This document shows, in pieces, positions 34,392 to 42,772 of a stretch of 64,000 bases of DNA. The stretch lies in assembly GCF_000022205.1 (NCBI RefSeq), contig NC_012029.1, positions 1,488,001-1,552,000 of the forward strand, in the 5' to 3' direction. Below the pieces are notes generated by a model. It was not told the DNA's origin. It did no database searches and was given only the letters and a program-made list of their open reading frames with translations. The first letter of the stretch is position 1. Every line of letters begins with the position of its first letter. A program made the translations under genes and the position numbers. The DNA is from Halorubrum lacusprofundi ATCC 49239. Its GTDB lineage: Archaea > Halobacteriota > Halobacteria > Halobacteriales > Haloferacaceae.

Positions 34392-34673
34392 ATGGAAGCG
34401 GCACTCTGGTACGTGCTGACCGGAACGCGGGGCGGAGCGAACCGCGTCCGGCTGTTGCGGGCGCTCGACGACCGCCCGCGGAACGCGAACCAGCTCGCCG
34501 AGGACCTCGATCTGGACTACAAGACGGTCCGACACCACCTCGACGTACTGATGGACAACGACGTCGCCGAGCGCAGCGGCGACGACTACGGCGCGGTCTA
34601 CCTGCCGACGCCGCGAGCGCGCCAACACTGGGACACTATCGAAACGATCATGGAGCAAACAGATGACGACTGA
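34392..34673 (+). CDS. Small winged-helix (ArsR-like) regulator
   Basis: 93 residues, a single winged helix-turn-helix domain. GGANRVRLLRALDDRPRNAN, then QLAEDLDLDYKTVRHHLDVL is the recognition-helix region, and YGAVYLPTPRARQHWD the wing. It belongs to the ArsR/PadR-like family of haloarchaeal short regulators that sit upstream of small membrane proteins. The next gene encodes such a protein 100 bp on, so a signal-sensing pair is plausible but not shown. Confidence 0.85.
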   Translation: MEAALWYVLTGTRGGANRVRLLRALDDRPRNANQLAEDLDLDYKTVRHHLDVLMDNDVAERSGDDYGAVYLPTPRARQHWDTIETIMEQTDDD

Positions 34674-34772
34674 CGGACCAGAGGTTCGGAGCCGTAGCCA
34701 CCGCATTGCGGGTCGTATTCGGAACGAATTTGGGAAAGTGGTTATACCCGCCCCGTCGGTAGCAGGTGTACG

Positions 34773-35078
34773 ATGAGTTTCTGGTTCGACGTAGCGCGAA
34801 TCTCGGCGGGGCTGAACGTCGTCCTGCTTCTCGCGCTCGTCTGGGTGTGGGGGCGGAACTACGCGCAGTTCCGCTCGAAGCACGCTCTCGGGTTAGCGAT
34901 GTTCGGCGTGTTTCTGCTCGGAGAGAACCTGTTCGCGCTGTACATCTATCTGATCGACCCCATGCTGTCCCTGTGGTTCGCCTCCGACGTCCCCGCCATA
35001 GCGTGGCGAGGGATGATGGCGCTACACGTCCTCCAGACGCTCGGACTCCTGTTTCTCGTCTGGATCACGTGGGACTGA
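34773..35078 (+). CDS. Small membrane protein (three helices) paired with the HTH gene
   Basis: 101 residues. Three hydrophobic segments are evident: GLNVVLLLALVWVWG, LGLAMFGVFLLGENLFALYI and LHVLQTLGLLFLVWITW. It resembles the DUF7521-like group of haloarchaeal membrane proteins found next to ArsR-type regulators. A TATA-like TTATACCC at about 34741-34748 is 30 bp from the ATG, so it has its own promoter as well. Function unknown. Confidence 0.7.
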   Translation: MSFWFDVARISAGLNVVLLLALVWVWGRNYAQFRSKHALGLAMFGVFLLGENLFALYIYLIDPMLSLWFASDVPAIAWRGMMALHVLQTLGLLFLVWITWD

Positions 35079-35214
35079 ATCGATCGAGACCGCTTCTCAC
35101 TGTACTGTTACACAATTTCTGCGAGAACCGAGGTGCTATTTGATCGATGACGGGAGTATGTGTATCGATTCGGTTGATCGGGTGTTTATAAATCAAGTTC
35201 TGGTGTTGCTGGCG

Positions 35215-35530
35215 GCCGTTTATACGTGATCGACGACTCTACGGTGGCGACCTCCAAAGCCCCAGCTGTGCTCGGCTCCCACAGCTCGCTGCGGTCCTCG
35301 GTCGCTCGCGATGCTCGCTCCCTGTGGTCCTTGCGTCGCTGGGGTTCGTCGAGCACGGCTGCCCCTTTGAGTCCCATCCCGACCGCACCGCAACCGCACC
35401 TCACTCCTCCCCAACCTCGTCGCTGGCGCCGTCGGCGCCAGCGACTCCCTCGCACCGTCGGTGAGCGCCCCCTTCGGGCCGCTCACCGGGGCGCGCCACC
35501 GCACAGCCGCTTATAAGCGATCGTCGGCAT
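35215..35530 (+). repeat. Hairpin-rich noncoding repeat element (MITE-like)
   Basis: The 647-bp gap between genes (35079-35725) contains a GC-rich block with several strong hairpins. One is GTCGCTGGCGCC/GGCGCCAGCGAC (35419-35445, 12-bp perfect arms with a 3-nt loop). Another is GGTGAGCG/CGCTCACC (35460-35487). The block is bounded by similar sequences near 35219 (TTTATACGTGATCGACGA) and 35509 (CTTATAAGCGATCGTCGG), 14 of 20 matching as direct repeats. Reading frames across it are Ser/Arg-rich and not protein-like. I recall similar blocks in other Halorubrum-type genomes. The flanks (35079-35214, 35531-35690) are AT-rich and hold nothing else I can support. Confidence 0.55.
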
Positions 35531-35689
35531 AGCTCGCGATTGGTTAAATATCGGATCGCCGCCAGCGATCTGTAACACCCGCTCGCACACTCTACCACTG
35601 CGGTTCCTCAAACCGACACGTTAGCGCTTGCATATCCGTTTTGGGCGGCTTTCCGAACGAATTTGGGTGAGAAGGCGGCGGGAGTTCGG

Positions 35690-35725
35690 GAAATCTCTTT
35701 TTATATATCCTCGGTCGACTCTCTC
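35690..35725 (+). promoter_or_regulatory. Promoter of the surface-repeat protein gene
   Basis: TCTTTTTATATATCC at about 35695-35709 is a strong TATA box 20-30 bp before the ATG at 35726, consistent with a near-leaderless mRNA. Confidence 0.6.
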
Positions 35726-37756
35726 ATGCGCAACAGCGCATTCACATTGGCGATAGCGGTCGTAGTGGTCGTGTCGGCGGTCGCCGGCGCGGCTGGTGCG
35801 GTCGCGGCACAGAGCGGTACCAACGAGGCGAGCGTGAGCTTCTCCGACGGAACGTCCGGCGGGAGCACGGTCGTCGTCGACGAAGTCCACGTTCCCGACG
35901 GCGGGTTCGTGACGATTCACGACGGATCGCTGACCGACGGGAACACCCTCGGGAGCGTCGTCGGCACGAGTGCGTACCTCGAACCGGGGACGCACGCGAA
36001 CGTGACCGTCGAACTCACCGACGCGGTCGAAACGGGCACGTTCCACGCGATGGCGCACCGCGACACCGACGGTGACCGCGCGTACGCGTTCGTCTCCTCA
36101 AACGGCGGGGCAGACGGGCCGTACACGGTCGACGGCGACATCGCGATGGACGACGCGAACGTGACGGTCTCCGCGAGCGTGACCGGGACCGACCAGCCCA
36201 CCGAGGGCGAGTACGTGATCGTCGACCGCGTCGAGCTGAGCGACGGCGGGTTCGTGACGGTTCACGACTCCTCGCTCGCTGACGGCGCGGTGTTCGACTC
36301 GATCCGCGGCACGAGCGCGTACCTAGAGGCGGGCGTCCACGAAGATGTCCGTGTCCAGCTCGATGATCCCCTGCAGAACGACGATACGGTGTTCGCGATG
36401 GCGCACCGAGACACGAACGGCAACGAGGCGTACGACTTCCCCAGCAGTGACGGCAGCGAGGACGGTCCGTACCTCGACGCGAGTGACGAGATCGTGATGG
36501 CCGGTATCGACGCCGAACTCGACGACGAGGCGCGGTCGAGCTTCGACGCCCAGACGTCGGGCGGTAACGCGGTCGTCGTCGACGAGATCTACCTGCCGGA
36601 GGGCGGGTTCGTGACGATGCACGACTCCTCGCTCGCGGACGGCGCGGTGTTCGACTCCATCAGCGGCACGAGCGCGTACCTCGAACCGGGGATCCACCGC
36701 GATGTCGTCGTCCGGCTCGACGACCCGCTAACCGAAGATGACGCGCTCTTCGCGATGGCGCACCAGGACACGAACGGCAACGAGGCGTACGACTTCCCCA
36801 GCAGTGACGGCGCCGAGGACGGTCCGTACACGACCGATTCGTCCGACATCGTGATGGACGACGGGAACGTCACCGTCTCCGCGAGCGTGGCGTTCGAGAC
36901 GGACGGCTCGGACGGGACGGCGGTCACGGTCGACCGAGTGGACCTGAGCCAAGGCGGATTCGTGACGATTCACGACGCCTCGATCGGCGGAGGCGCCGTG
37001 TTCGACTCCGTTCGCGGTACCAGCGCGTACCTGGAGGCTGGCCTCCACGAGGACGTGACGATCGAACTCGACGAGCCGCTGACGGACACGGAGCAGCTGG
37101 TCGCGATGCCGCACCGTGACACCAACGACAACGAGGCGTACGACTTCGTCGACAGCGAGGGAGGGGCCGACGGTCCCTTCCTGACCGGTGAGGACGCTCC
37201 CGTGACGGCCGGAGCGACCGCGCAGGTGACTGCGTCCGTCGGCGCGATCGCGCAGGACACCGACGGCGAGACCGTCGTCGTCGACTCGGTGACGCTCCAC
37301 AACGGCGGATTCGTGACGGTTCACGACTCCTCGCTCGCGGACGGCGCGGTGTTCGACTCCATCCGCGGCACCAGCACGTACCTCGGGCCGGGAACGCACA
37401 CCGACGTCGAGATCGCGCTCGACGACCCGCTGAGCGAAGATGACACGGTGTTCGCGATGGCGCACCGCGACACCAACGCCAACCAGGCGTACGACTTCCC
37501 CGCCACAGATGGCGACGAAGACGGTCCGTACACCGCCGCGGGCGCGCCGGTGATGTCCGCCGCCGATCTGACCGTCGAAGCGGGTGGGGACGCCGGCGAT
37601 AGCATGTCGGACGGCGACGGAGCCGACAGCGGGGAGATGAGCGACGACGGTGCAAGCGACGAGGAAGGAAGCGGCGACGAGGCGCCCGGGTTCGGCGCCG
37701 TCCTCACGCTCGTCGCGCTGATCGCGGTCGCGCTCGTCGCGCGCCGTCACACCTGA
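35726..37756 (+). CDS. Secreted surface protein with five DUF7282-type repeats and PGF-CTERM
   Basis: 676 residues from ATG 35726 (MRNSAFTLAIAVVVVVSAVA, a Sec signal peptide). Five repeats of about 115 residues follow, each with GGFVT(I/V/M)HD, SLADGAVFDSI, GTSAYLE(P/A)G and a closing AHRDTNGNEAYDF. After an acidic Ser/Asp spacer (about 635-650) comes PGFGAVLTLVALIAVALVAR, a PGF-CTERM signal recognised by archaeosortase A and replaced by a lipid anchor in known cases. So the product is likely displayed on the cell surface. Near-identical DNA between repeats 2, 3 and 5 suggests recent duplication or gene conversion. Ligand unknown; the Asp/Asn-rich DTNGNEAYDF could bind divalent cations. Confidence 0.88.
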   Translation: MRNSAFTLAIAVVVVVSAVAGAAGAVAAQSGTNEASVSFSDGTSGGSTVVVDEVHVPDGGFVTIHDGSLTDGNTLGSVVGTSAYLEPGTHANVTVELTDAVETGTFHAMAHRDTDGDRAYAFVSSNGGADGPYTVDGDIAMDDANVTVSASVTGTDQPTEGEYVIVDRVELSDGGFVTVHDSSLADGAVFDSIRGTSAYLEAGVHEDVRVQLDDPLQNDDTVFAMAHRDTNGNEAYDFPSSDGSEDGPYLDASDEIVMAGIDAELDDEARSSFDAQTSGGNAVVVDEIYLPEGGFVTMHDSSLADGAVFDSISGTSAYLEPGIHRDVVVRLDDPLTEDDALFAMAHQDTNGNEAYDFPSSDGAEDGPYTTDSSDIVMDDGNVTVSASVAFETDGSDGTAVTVDRVDLSQGGFVTIHDASIGGGAVFDSVRGTSAYLEAGLHEDVTIELDEPLTDTEQLVAMPHRDTNDNEAYDFVDSEGGADGPFLTGEDAPVTAGATAQVTASVGAIAQDTDGETVVVDSVTLHNGGFVTVHDSSLADGAVFDSIRGTSTYLGPGTHTDVEIALDDPLSEDDTVFAMAHRDTNANQAYDFPATDGDEDGPYTAAGAPVMSAADLTVEAGGDAGDSMSDGDGADSGEMSDDGASDEEGSGDEAPGFGAVLTLVALIAVALVARRHT

Positions 37757-37921
37757 GATCAAGAGTCGTCGAGGACGAGCCGAAGGCAGTTTGAACCCAT
37801 TATTTATATGGCTCGAATGTTCCGACTGCGAGAAATACGGAACTCAATAGAAGGACGCTCGATCTTTACATCCGATTATACAGGCCTTACAGCCGATTTC
37901 CAATAGTATCGTTGATACGAT

Positions 37922-38612
37922 GGTCGCGTTAAGTTTGGCGTGAATTGTGGTAGACGGCGAAGGCTTCGAGCCAATTTTGAGCTGTCTCAAGCGCGACATT
38001 GCTGAAACTATTCGCAAACGATGATGTTCGACGTTCTATTTCCCAAAAGACACGTTCGATAGCATTCCGATTTCCATGCCGAATCACTCGGAATCGATAG
38101 CCATCTTCAGCGAGGACTGGTCCAAGATAGTCTGCGTCATCGACGAGAAATTCCACGTCATTGAGCCTGTATCGCTGGTGTAGATCGGTCAGAAACCATC
38201 GCGTCGTCTGTTTCGTTGTGGTCGGATAGAGGCTCACATGAAGGATTTCGTTGGTATATGGATCAACCGCGCCGTACAGCCAGAACTGCTGGCCGTGGAG
38301 GCGGATCATCTTTTCATCAACCGCGAGTTGATCCGCAGAAACCGTCGAGATCGGTTGTAGATCGGCTTTATGAACCCAGTTGTGAATAGCGACATGACTC
38401 CGATCAACCCCAAATCTTTCGAGATGCTTACTTACCTCTCTCAGTGACATACCGGCTAAGTGACAGCGGATCCCTACTTCAATCGCCCAGCGCGGCGTTC
38501 GATCTCGCTCCACAAACGACAAGTCAATCCACGCGATACCTTCGCTGAGGCGGTCGAATTCTGCCATAGACACTCAGAACTCGTCCGCCCCATCCTCTAA
38601 CTTAACGCGACC
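37922..38612 (-). mobile_element. IS6-family insertion sequence, copy 2 (691 bp)
   Basis: It appears identical in sequence and length to the copy at 13526-14216, in the same orientation, with the 14-bp terminal inverted repeats. It is flanked by a different 8-bp duplication, GATACGAT, at 37914-37921 and 38613-38620. Different, internally matched duplications show this is an independent insertion and not the other end of a composite transposon. The right end is 12 nt from the BRE/TATA of the second TFB gene. The preceding gap (37757-37913) holds AT-rich DNA with no gene. Confidence 0.95.
37929..38573 (-). CDS. IS6-family DDE transposase (second copy)
   Basis: 214 residues, identical in translation to the transposase at 13533-14177, with intact HTH and DDE residues ([25 protein letters not shown]). 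The identity of both copies implies recent transposition. The gene is read away from the TFB gene, with its own TATA-like TTAAGTTA inside the right terminal repeat about 25-33 bp from the ATG. Confidence 0.95.
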   Translation of the reverse strand: MSMAEFDRLSEGIAWIDLSFVERDRTPRWAIEVGIRCHLAGMSLREVSKHLERFGVDRSHVAIHNWVHKADLQPISTVSADQLAVDEKMIRLHGQQFWLYGAVDPYTNEILHVSLYPTTTKQTTRWFLTDLHQRYRLNDVEFLVDDADYLGPVLAEDGYRFRVIRHGNRNAIERVFWEIERRTSSFANSFSNVALETAQNWLEAFAVYHNSRQT

Positions 38613-38620
38613 GATACGAT

Positions 38621-38660
38621 AGTACAAAGGTTTATATACTCTAGTGACTTACTATTGGTT
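38621..38660 (+). promoter_or_regulatory. Core promoter of the second TFB gene, truncated by the IS
   Basis: ACAAAGGTTTATATAC at 38624-38639 is a BRE plus TATA box. The predicted start site is near 38660, giving a leader of about 60 nt to ATG 38720, in contrast to the leaderless arrangement of the first TFB. Spacing from the IS end (12 nt) equals that at the first TFB. Confidence 0.65.
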
Positions 38661-38719
38661 AACTAATCGGCGAACCCGGCTCCAGTATTTCTGTCGGGAG
38701 TTCGATCGGTGAGAACACC

Positions 38720-39721
38720 ATGACTGAGACACACATACGCGGCTACAACGGCGAGACGGAGCGAGACCGGAGCACAGAGTCGACTGAATCGACGGCTGAG
38801 GAGGCGGAATCGACGGAAGAACGGACTACGACTTGTCCGGAATGCGAGGGCAACCTCATAACCGACACGGAACACGGCGAGACGGTCTGTTCCGAGTGCG
38901 GGCTCGTCGTCGAACAGGACTCGGTCGACCGCGGGCCGGAGTGGCGCGCCTTCGACTCCAGCGAGCGCGACAGCAAGTCCCGCGTGGGGGCCCCGACGAC
39001 GAACATGATGCACGACAAGGGGCTCTCGACGAACATCGGCTGGCAGGACAAAGACGCCTACGGGAAGTCGTTGTCTAGTCGTCAGCGCCAGCGGATGCAA
39101 CGGCTGCGCACCTGGAACGAGCGGTTCCGCACTCGCGACTCCAAAGAGCGGAACCTCAAGCAGGCACTCGGCGAGATAGACCGGATGGCCAGCGCGCTCG
39201 GCCTCCCCGACAACGTCCGCGAGACCGCCTCGGTCATCTATCGTCGCGCACTGAGCGAGAATCTCCTGCCGGGGCGCTCCATTGAGGGCGTTGCAACCGC
39301 AGCGCTGTACGCCGCCGCCAGACAGGCGGGGAACCCGCGGAGTCTCGACGAGATATCGGCGGTCTCTCGGGTCGACAAGATGGAGCTCACCCGGACGTAC
39401 CGATACGTGATCCGCGAGCTCAAACTGGAGATTCAGCCCGCAGACCCCGGAAGCTACGTCCCCCGGTTCGTCTCGCGCCTCGGCCTCTCCGAGGAAACAC
39501 AGCGGGTCGCCCGCGAACTGCTCGACAGTGCCAAACGCGCCGGGATCACCAGCGGGAAATCGCCGGTCGGACTCGCAGCCTCTGCGGTGTACGCGGCTGC
39601 ACTCCTCTCGAACGAGAAGGTAACCCAGAGCCAGGTGTCGGAGGTTGCCGACATCTCCGAAGTTACCATCCGGAACCGGTACAAGGAACTCCTCGATGCG
39701 AGTGAAGGACTGACCGCCTAA
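38720..39721 (+). CDS. tfb: Transcription initiation factor IIB (TFB), copy 2
   Basis: 333 residues. The N-terminal tail is long and acidic, rich in Ser/Thr/Glu. A zinc ribbon follows with C39, C42, C57 and C60, then [20 protein letters not shown] and two cyclin repeats ([40 protein letters not shown]). It is clearly paralogous to the TFB at 14266 but diverged throughout, so the two genes are old duplicates with probably different promoter preferences. Both have an identical IS at the same place upstream. A zinc-ribbon protein gene follows. Confidence 0.97.
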   Translation: MTETHIRGYNGETERDRSTESTESTAEEAESTEERTTTCPECEGNLITDTEHGETVCSECGLVVEQDSVDRGPEWRAFDSSERDSKSRVGAPTTNMMHDKGLSTNIGWQDKDAYGKSLSSRQRQRMQRLRTWNERFRTRDSKERNLKQALGEIDRMASALGLPDNVRETASVIYRRALSENLLPGRSIEGVATAALYAAARQAGNPRSLDEISAVSRVDKMELTRTYRYVIRELKLEIQPADPGSYVPRFVSRLGLSEETQRVARELLDSAKRAGITSGKSPVGLAASAVYAAALLSNEKVTQSQVSEVADISEVTIRNRYKELLDASEGLTA

Positions 39722-39817
39722 TTCGCCCGGTCAACACTTCTTCTCAGCCCTCGTACGGGGGACGAGACGTCGGAACCGCCACGTACGTTTTTAACCTGGT
39801 AGCGTGTACCATAGACC

Positions 39818-39997
39818 ATGGTGGATGCGTTTATCAGACTCGTCTGTCCGGAGTGCAACAAGGAGTGGCAGGACAACCCCGCGGAACTACAGAGCCTCCG
39901 TTCGAACTTCAGCTGTCCCGACTGTCACGCGACACGCCGACTGACGGAGTTCATGCGGACCGAGCGTGACCTCGAAGCCGTCAAACAGTTCCAGTAG
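39818..39997 (+). CDS. Small zinc-ribbon protein (59 residues)
   Basis: The frame MVDAFIRLVCPECNKEWQDN ... FSCPDCHATRRL has two CPxC knuckles (C10, C13, C33, C36), a treble-clef or zinc-ribbon arrangement, and ends EAVKQFQ. It is preceded by a TATA-like GTTTTTAACC at about 39787-39796, 25 bp from the ATG, supporting a leaderless gene. The family is widespread in Halobacteria (DUF7836-like) without known function. Nucleic-acid binding is inference. The 241-bp gap behind it holds no gene. Confidence 0.75.
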   Translation: MVDAFIRLVCPECNKEWQDNPAELQSLRSNFSCPDCHATRRLTEFMRTERDLEAVKQFQ

Positions 39998-40238
39998 CTA
40001 GCGGTCGGTCCGTTTCTTCGTCGATCGGGCACGCGCGGCGGCGACGCAATCAGGAACACATCGACACGTGCAATTTTCCGAGTTCGACGGTCGATTGTCC
40101 GGGCGAAATTCAAGAACCTTCCCGATCGATAACGCGAAAAGACCCGTCTCCGCCCCGGAAACGGGGAACTCGGGACTATCCATGGTAACGTGACTCAGGA
40201 TAGTAATATAAGCCTCCGGTAGCAAAGGACTGGTACTC

Positions 40239-40472
40239 ATGAAGAAGCAGGAGCTTATCCACCTTCACGGCCTCCTCGCGGAAGTACGAAAGCAGTGCGA
40301 GTTCTGGGACGAGAACATTGACCTTGACGCATATGAAGAACTCGGCGTCAAACCGACATCGATTCACAAGTCGAAGACCGACCACAAAGCCGCTGTTTTT
40401 AAGCTGACTGAGGGAATCACCGAGCCGATGGACGAGTCCGAGTCGGAGCCGCTGGCCCCGACCGCAGACTGA
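40239..40472 (+). CDS. UPF0058 family protein (short paralogue)
   Basis: 77 residues. MKKQELIHLHGLLAEVRKQC and VKPTSIHKSKTDHKAAVFKL match UPF0058, as at 10027, but the protein is shorter with an acidic C-terminus. A TATA-like GTAATATAAGC lies about 30 bp upstream of the ATG. Function unknown; the conserved His/Lys cluster may bind metal or nucleic acid. Confidence 0.8.
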   Translation: MKKQELIHLHGLLAEVRKQCEFWDENIDLDAYEELGVKPTSIHKSKTDHKAAVFKLTEGITEPMDESESEPLAPTAD

Positions 40473-40642
40473 GCCTTCATCGCCGCTTGGCGACCGATCG
40501 TTACGTTCCTAGTGGCTACGTCGCCGTTCGGAGACTCTCGCATACAGGGTTTCGCATCTCAAACGCGTGAGAGATGGCCGCTGACCCGGTCGCAAGGGGC
40601 AGCCACGGGGAATCAATCGCAGGCGTCAGTTTCGGCGTCGTC

Positions 40643-41071
40643 TTACTCGTCGGAGTCGCCATCGGAGTCGATCGCGTCTCTGTGTGCCGAGTCGCCATCC
40701 TCCGCACTGTCTGTCGACGACTGCTTCGCGGAGTCGCCCTCGATCTCCTCGACGCGAAGCACCTCCAGCGGAATGTTCCGAAGCCGCTGACCGATCTCTT
40801 TGCGGGCGACGCGGCTCGCGTGTTCTTCGCGGTCGACGTTGAACACGTCCATCCGGAGCTGGAGCGCGACGAGGGCCTCGTCGGCGGCGACAAACGCCGG
40901 CAAAAGCTCCTCGCCGCCGGGCGACGTGCGGTTTCCGGTCTCGATCTCGACGTAGTTGAGGTCCGGGTTGAGCATCTCACCCGTCTTCGAGATGGCGATC
41001 CGGATCGCTTCGTCGGCGGTCTCCACGTCATACACCGGAACCGCGGCCTCGACGACGACTCGGCAGTCCAT
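40643..41071 (-). CDS. DUF555 family protein
   Basis: 142 residues from ATG 41071 (MDCRVVVEAAVPVYDVETAD); an ATG one codon earlier is equally possible. DEAIRIAISKTGEMLNPDLNYVEIE is the family core; the C-terminus is an acidic disordered tail (EGDSAKQSSTDSAEDGDS). DUF555 is a conserved euryarchaeal family of unknown function. It ends 170 bp from the UPF0058 stop in a convergent arrangement. Confidence 0.85.
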   Translation of the reverse strand: MDCRVVVEAAVPVYDVETADEAIRIAISKTGEMLNPDLNYVEIETGNRTSPGGEELLPAFVAADEALVALQLRMDVFNVDREEHASRVARKEIGQRLRNIPLEVLRVEEIEGDSAKQSSTDSAEDGDSAHRDAIDSDGDSDE

Positions 41072-41168
41072 CATGAGCCCCAGTACCACGCCAACCGGCA
41101 TGAAAGTTCGGCCGAGAGGTCGCGCTGTCGAAATGACGCTGCCCCGGGCAAAACCGACTCGCGCCGGG

Positions 41169-42095
41169 CTACTCCCCGCCCGCGCGGAGGTGGTAGAAGA
41201 CGTACGTCTGCGCGTAGCCGGCGAACTCCCCGCCGAACTGTTCCCGGATCGCACGCGACGTGTCAGTGTAGTTCCCGCGCTCGCAGTCCGGGTAGTACTC
41301 CTCGATCGTCGTCCGGATCCACGTGTCGAGCGGGACCGCCTCAAGGAAGCCGAGCGAGAACAACAGCACGCAGTCAGCAACCTTGTCGCCGACGCCGACG
41401 AACTTCGTCAGCGACTCGCGGGCCTCTTCGTACGGGAGGTTCGCCGCCTCTCGCGGATCCGCCTCACCAGATGCGATCATCTCTGCGGTCCGTTGCACGT
41501 AGGGAGCGCGGTACCCGAGCGAGAGGTCGCGAAGCTCCGACTCGGTCCGCGACGCGAGCTGGTCCGGCGTCGGAAATGCGCGGTACTCCTCACCGTCGAC
41601 CGTTACGGCGTCGCCATACGTCTCCCTCAGACGGCGCTGCATCCCGTGAATCCGCGCGACGCGCATCTGTGCCGAGCAAATAAACGATATCAGACACGGA
41701 AAGACCGGGTCGCGCGTGAGGCGCATCCCCTCGTACGCGTCGTACGCCCGCTTGAGGAGGGGAAGATCCGGGGTTGCATCGAGAATCGCATCGAGGTCGT
41801 CATCGAGCCGGAATAGGTGTTCCAAGAGGGGGACCGCGTCCACCGACGATTCCCAGTGGAGAGTCCCGTCGCGCACGCCGCCCTCCTGTCGCACCCGTAT
41901 GAGAGCCCGCTCGTCAACGACGCCCGGTATCGGATCGACGACGGTCTCGTACCACGCGTCGCCGCCGTATGCGTGGAGGTCCTCGTAGGTCCTGCCGTCG
42001 GCGCGGTTCCAGAGGTAGCTCTGTCCGCTCTCGACGGTCGCTTGAAGATCGAACGGGCCAGCCAGATTCGCGACGTCGATCGCGCCTCGTTCCAT
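41169..42095 (-). CDS. HhH-GPD DNA glycosylase (Ogg/AlkA type)
   Basis: 308 residues from ATG 42095 (MERGAIDVANLAGPFDLQAT), chosen because FDLQATVESGQSYLWNR is the family N-terminus; an upstream ATG at 42173 is possible and a TATA-like element would suit it. The helix-hairpin-helix active site is FVGVGDKVADCVLLFSLGFL with the catalytic Lys, followed by VPLDTWI with the essential Asp. FICSAQMRVARIHGM is also conserved. Such enzymes excise 8-oxoguanine (OGG) or alkylated bases (AlkA). The lysine indicates a bifunctional OGG-like glycosylase/lyase. Confidence 0.88.
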   Translation of the reverse strand: MERGAIDVANLAGPFDLQATVESGQSYLWNRADGRTYEDLHAYGGDAWYETVVDPIPGVVDERALIRVRQEGGVRDGTLHWESSVDAVPLLEHLFRLDDDLDAILDATPDLPLLKRAYDAYEGMRLTRDPVFPCLISFICSAQMRVARIHGMQRRLRETYGDAVTVDGEEYRAFPTPDQLASRTESELRDLSLGYRAPYVQRTAEMIASGEADPREAANLPYEEARESLTKFVGVGDKVADCVLLFSLGFLEAVPLDTWIRTTIEEYYPDCERGNYTDTSRAIREQFGGEFAGYAQTYVFYHLRAGGE

Positions 42096-42212
42096 TATCG
42101 ATCCGGTGGCGCCGAAGCCGTATTCGGGTTTCGGTCGGTGAGATCCGATCACGGCGAGCTCGTGGACCGCCATCGAAGACGGGTTTTTGCCCGTTCACCC
42201 CGTAAAAGCGGT

Positions 42213-42710
42213 ATGCCGACGTATCGACGGACGACCCGCGTTCCGGCCCCCATCGACGAGGTGTGGGCGTTTCACTCCACGATTGACGGGCTTCGCGAGC
42301 TCACGCCCGATTGGATGCACCTCCAAATTGCGGGCGTCGAAGGGCCAGACGGAGAGCCGGATCCGGATGTGCTCACCGAGGGCTCACAGATCCGGATGTC
42401 CATACGACCGTTTGGCGTCGGGCCGCGACAGCGGTGGACCTCCCGGATCACCGAGCGAGACCCTCACGACGAGACCGCGCTCGGCGATCGCGCGCACTTT
42501 ATCGATGAGATGGTTGGCGGCCCGTTCCGAACGTGGGAGCACACGCACGCGTTCTACGCCGACGTGGAGGAGACGCTCTTGGTCGACACCGTCGCGTACC
42601 GACTCCCATTCGGTCCGCTCGGGGACGCAGCCGGCCCGTTTGCGAAGGTCGGGTTCGAAGGGATGTTTCAGGACCGACATCGGCGGACAATCTCCCGGTT
42701 CGAGTCGTAG
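42213..42710 (+). CDS. SRPBCC-family protein
   Basis: 165 residues from ATG 42213 (MPTYRRTTRVPAPIDEVWAF). The pattern strand-helix (PIDEVWAFHSTIDGLRELTP), followed by antiparallel strands (RISIRPFGVGPRQRW-like) and a final helix (AAGPFAKVGFEGMFQDRHRR), is the START/SRPBCC ligand-binding fold. Haloarchaeal copies are cytoplasmic and of unknown ligand. It is divergent from the glycosylase and probably shares the 42180-42212 promoter region (GGTTTTTGCC at about 42182). Confidence 0.8.
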   Translation: MPTYRRTTRVPAPIDEVWAFHSTIDGLRELTPDWMHLQIAGVEGPDGEPDPDVLTEGSQIRMSIRPFGVGPRQRWTSRITERDPHDETALGDRAHFIDEMVGGPFRTWEHTHAFYADVEETLLVDTVAYRLPFGPLGDAAGPFAKVGFEGMFQDRHRRTISRFES

Positions 42711-42772
42711 ATACGGTGCCGTAGCCCCGGCGCCATAAGCCCGACGCAGGAGCCGACGGTGCCACCGCCCGT

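Noticed and set aside
35226-35516. A 96-codon plus-strand frame in the hairpin-rich block
   Set aside because: Ser/Arg/Pro-rich, interrupted by perfect palindromes; better explained as noncoding repeat.
13526-38612. The two IS copies as ends of a composite transposon
   Set aside because: Each copy has its own perfect 8-bp duplication, so they inserted separately.
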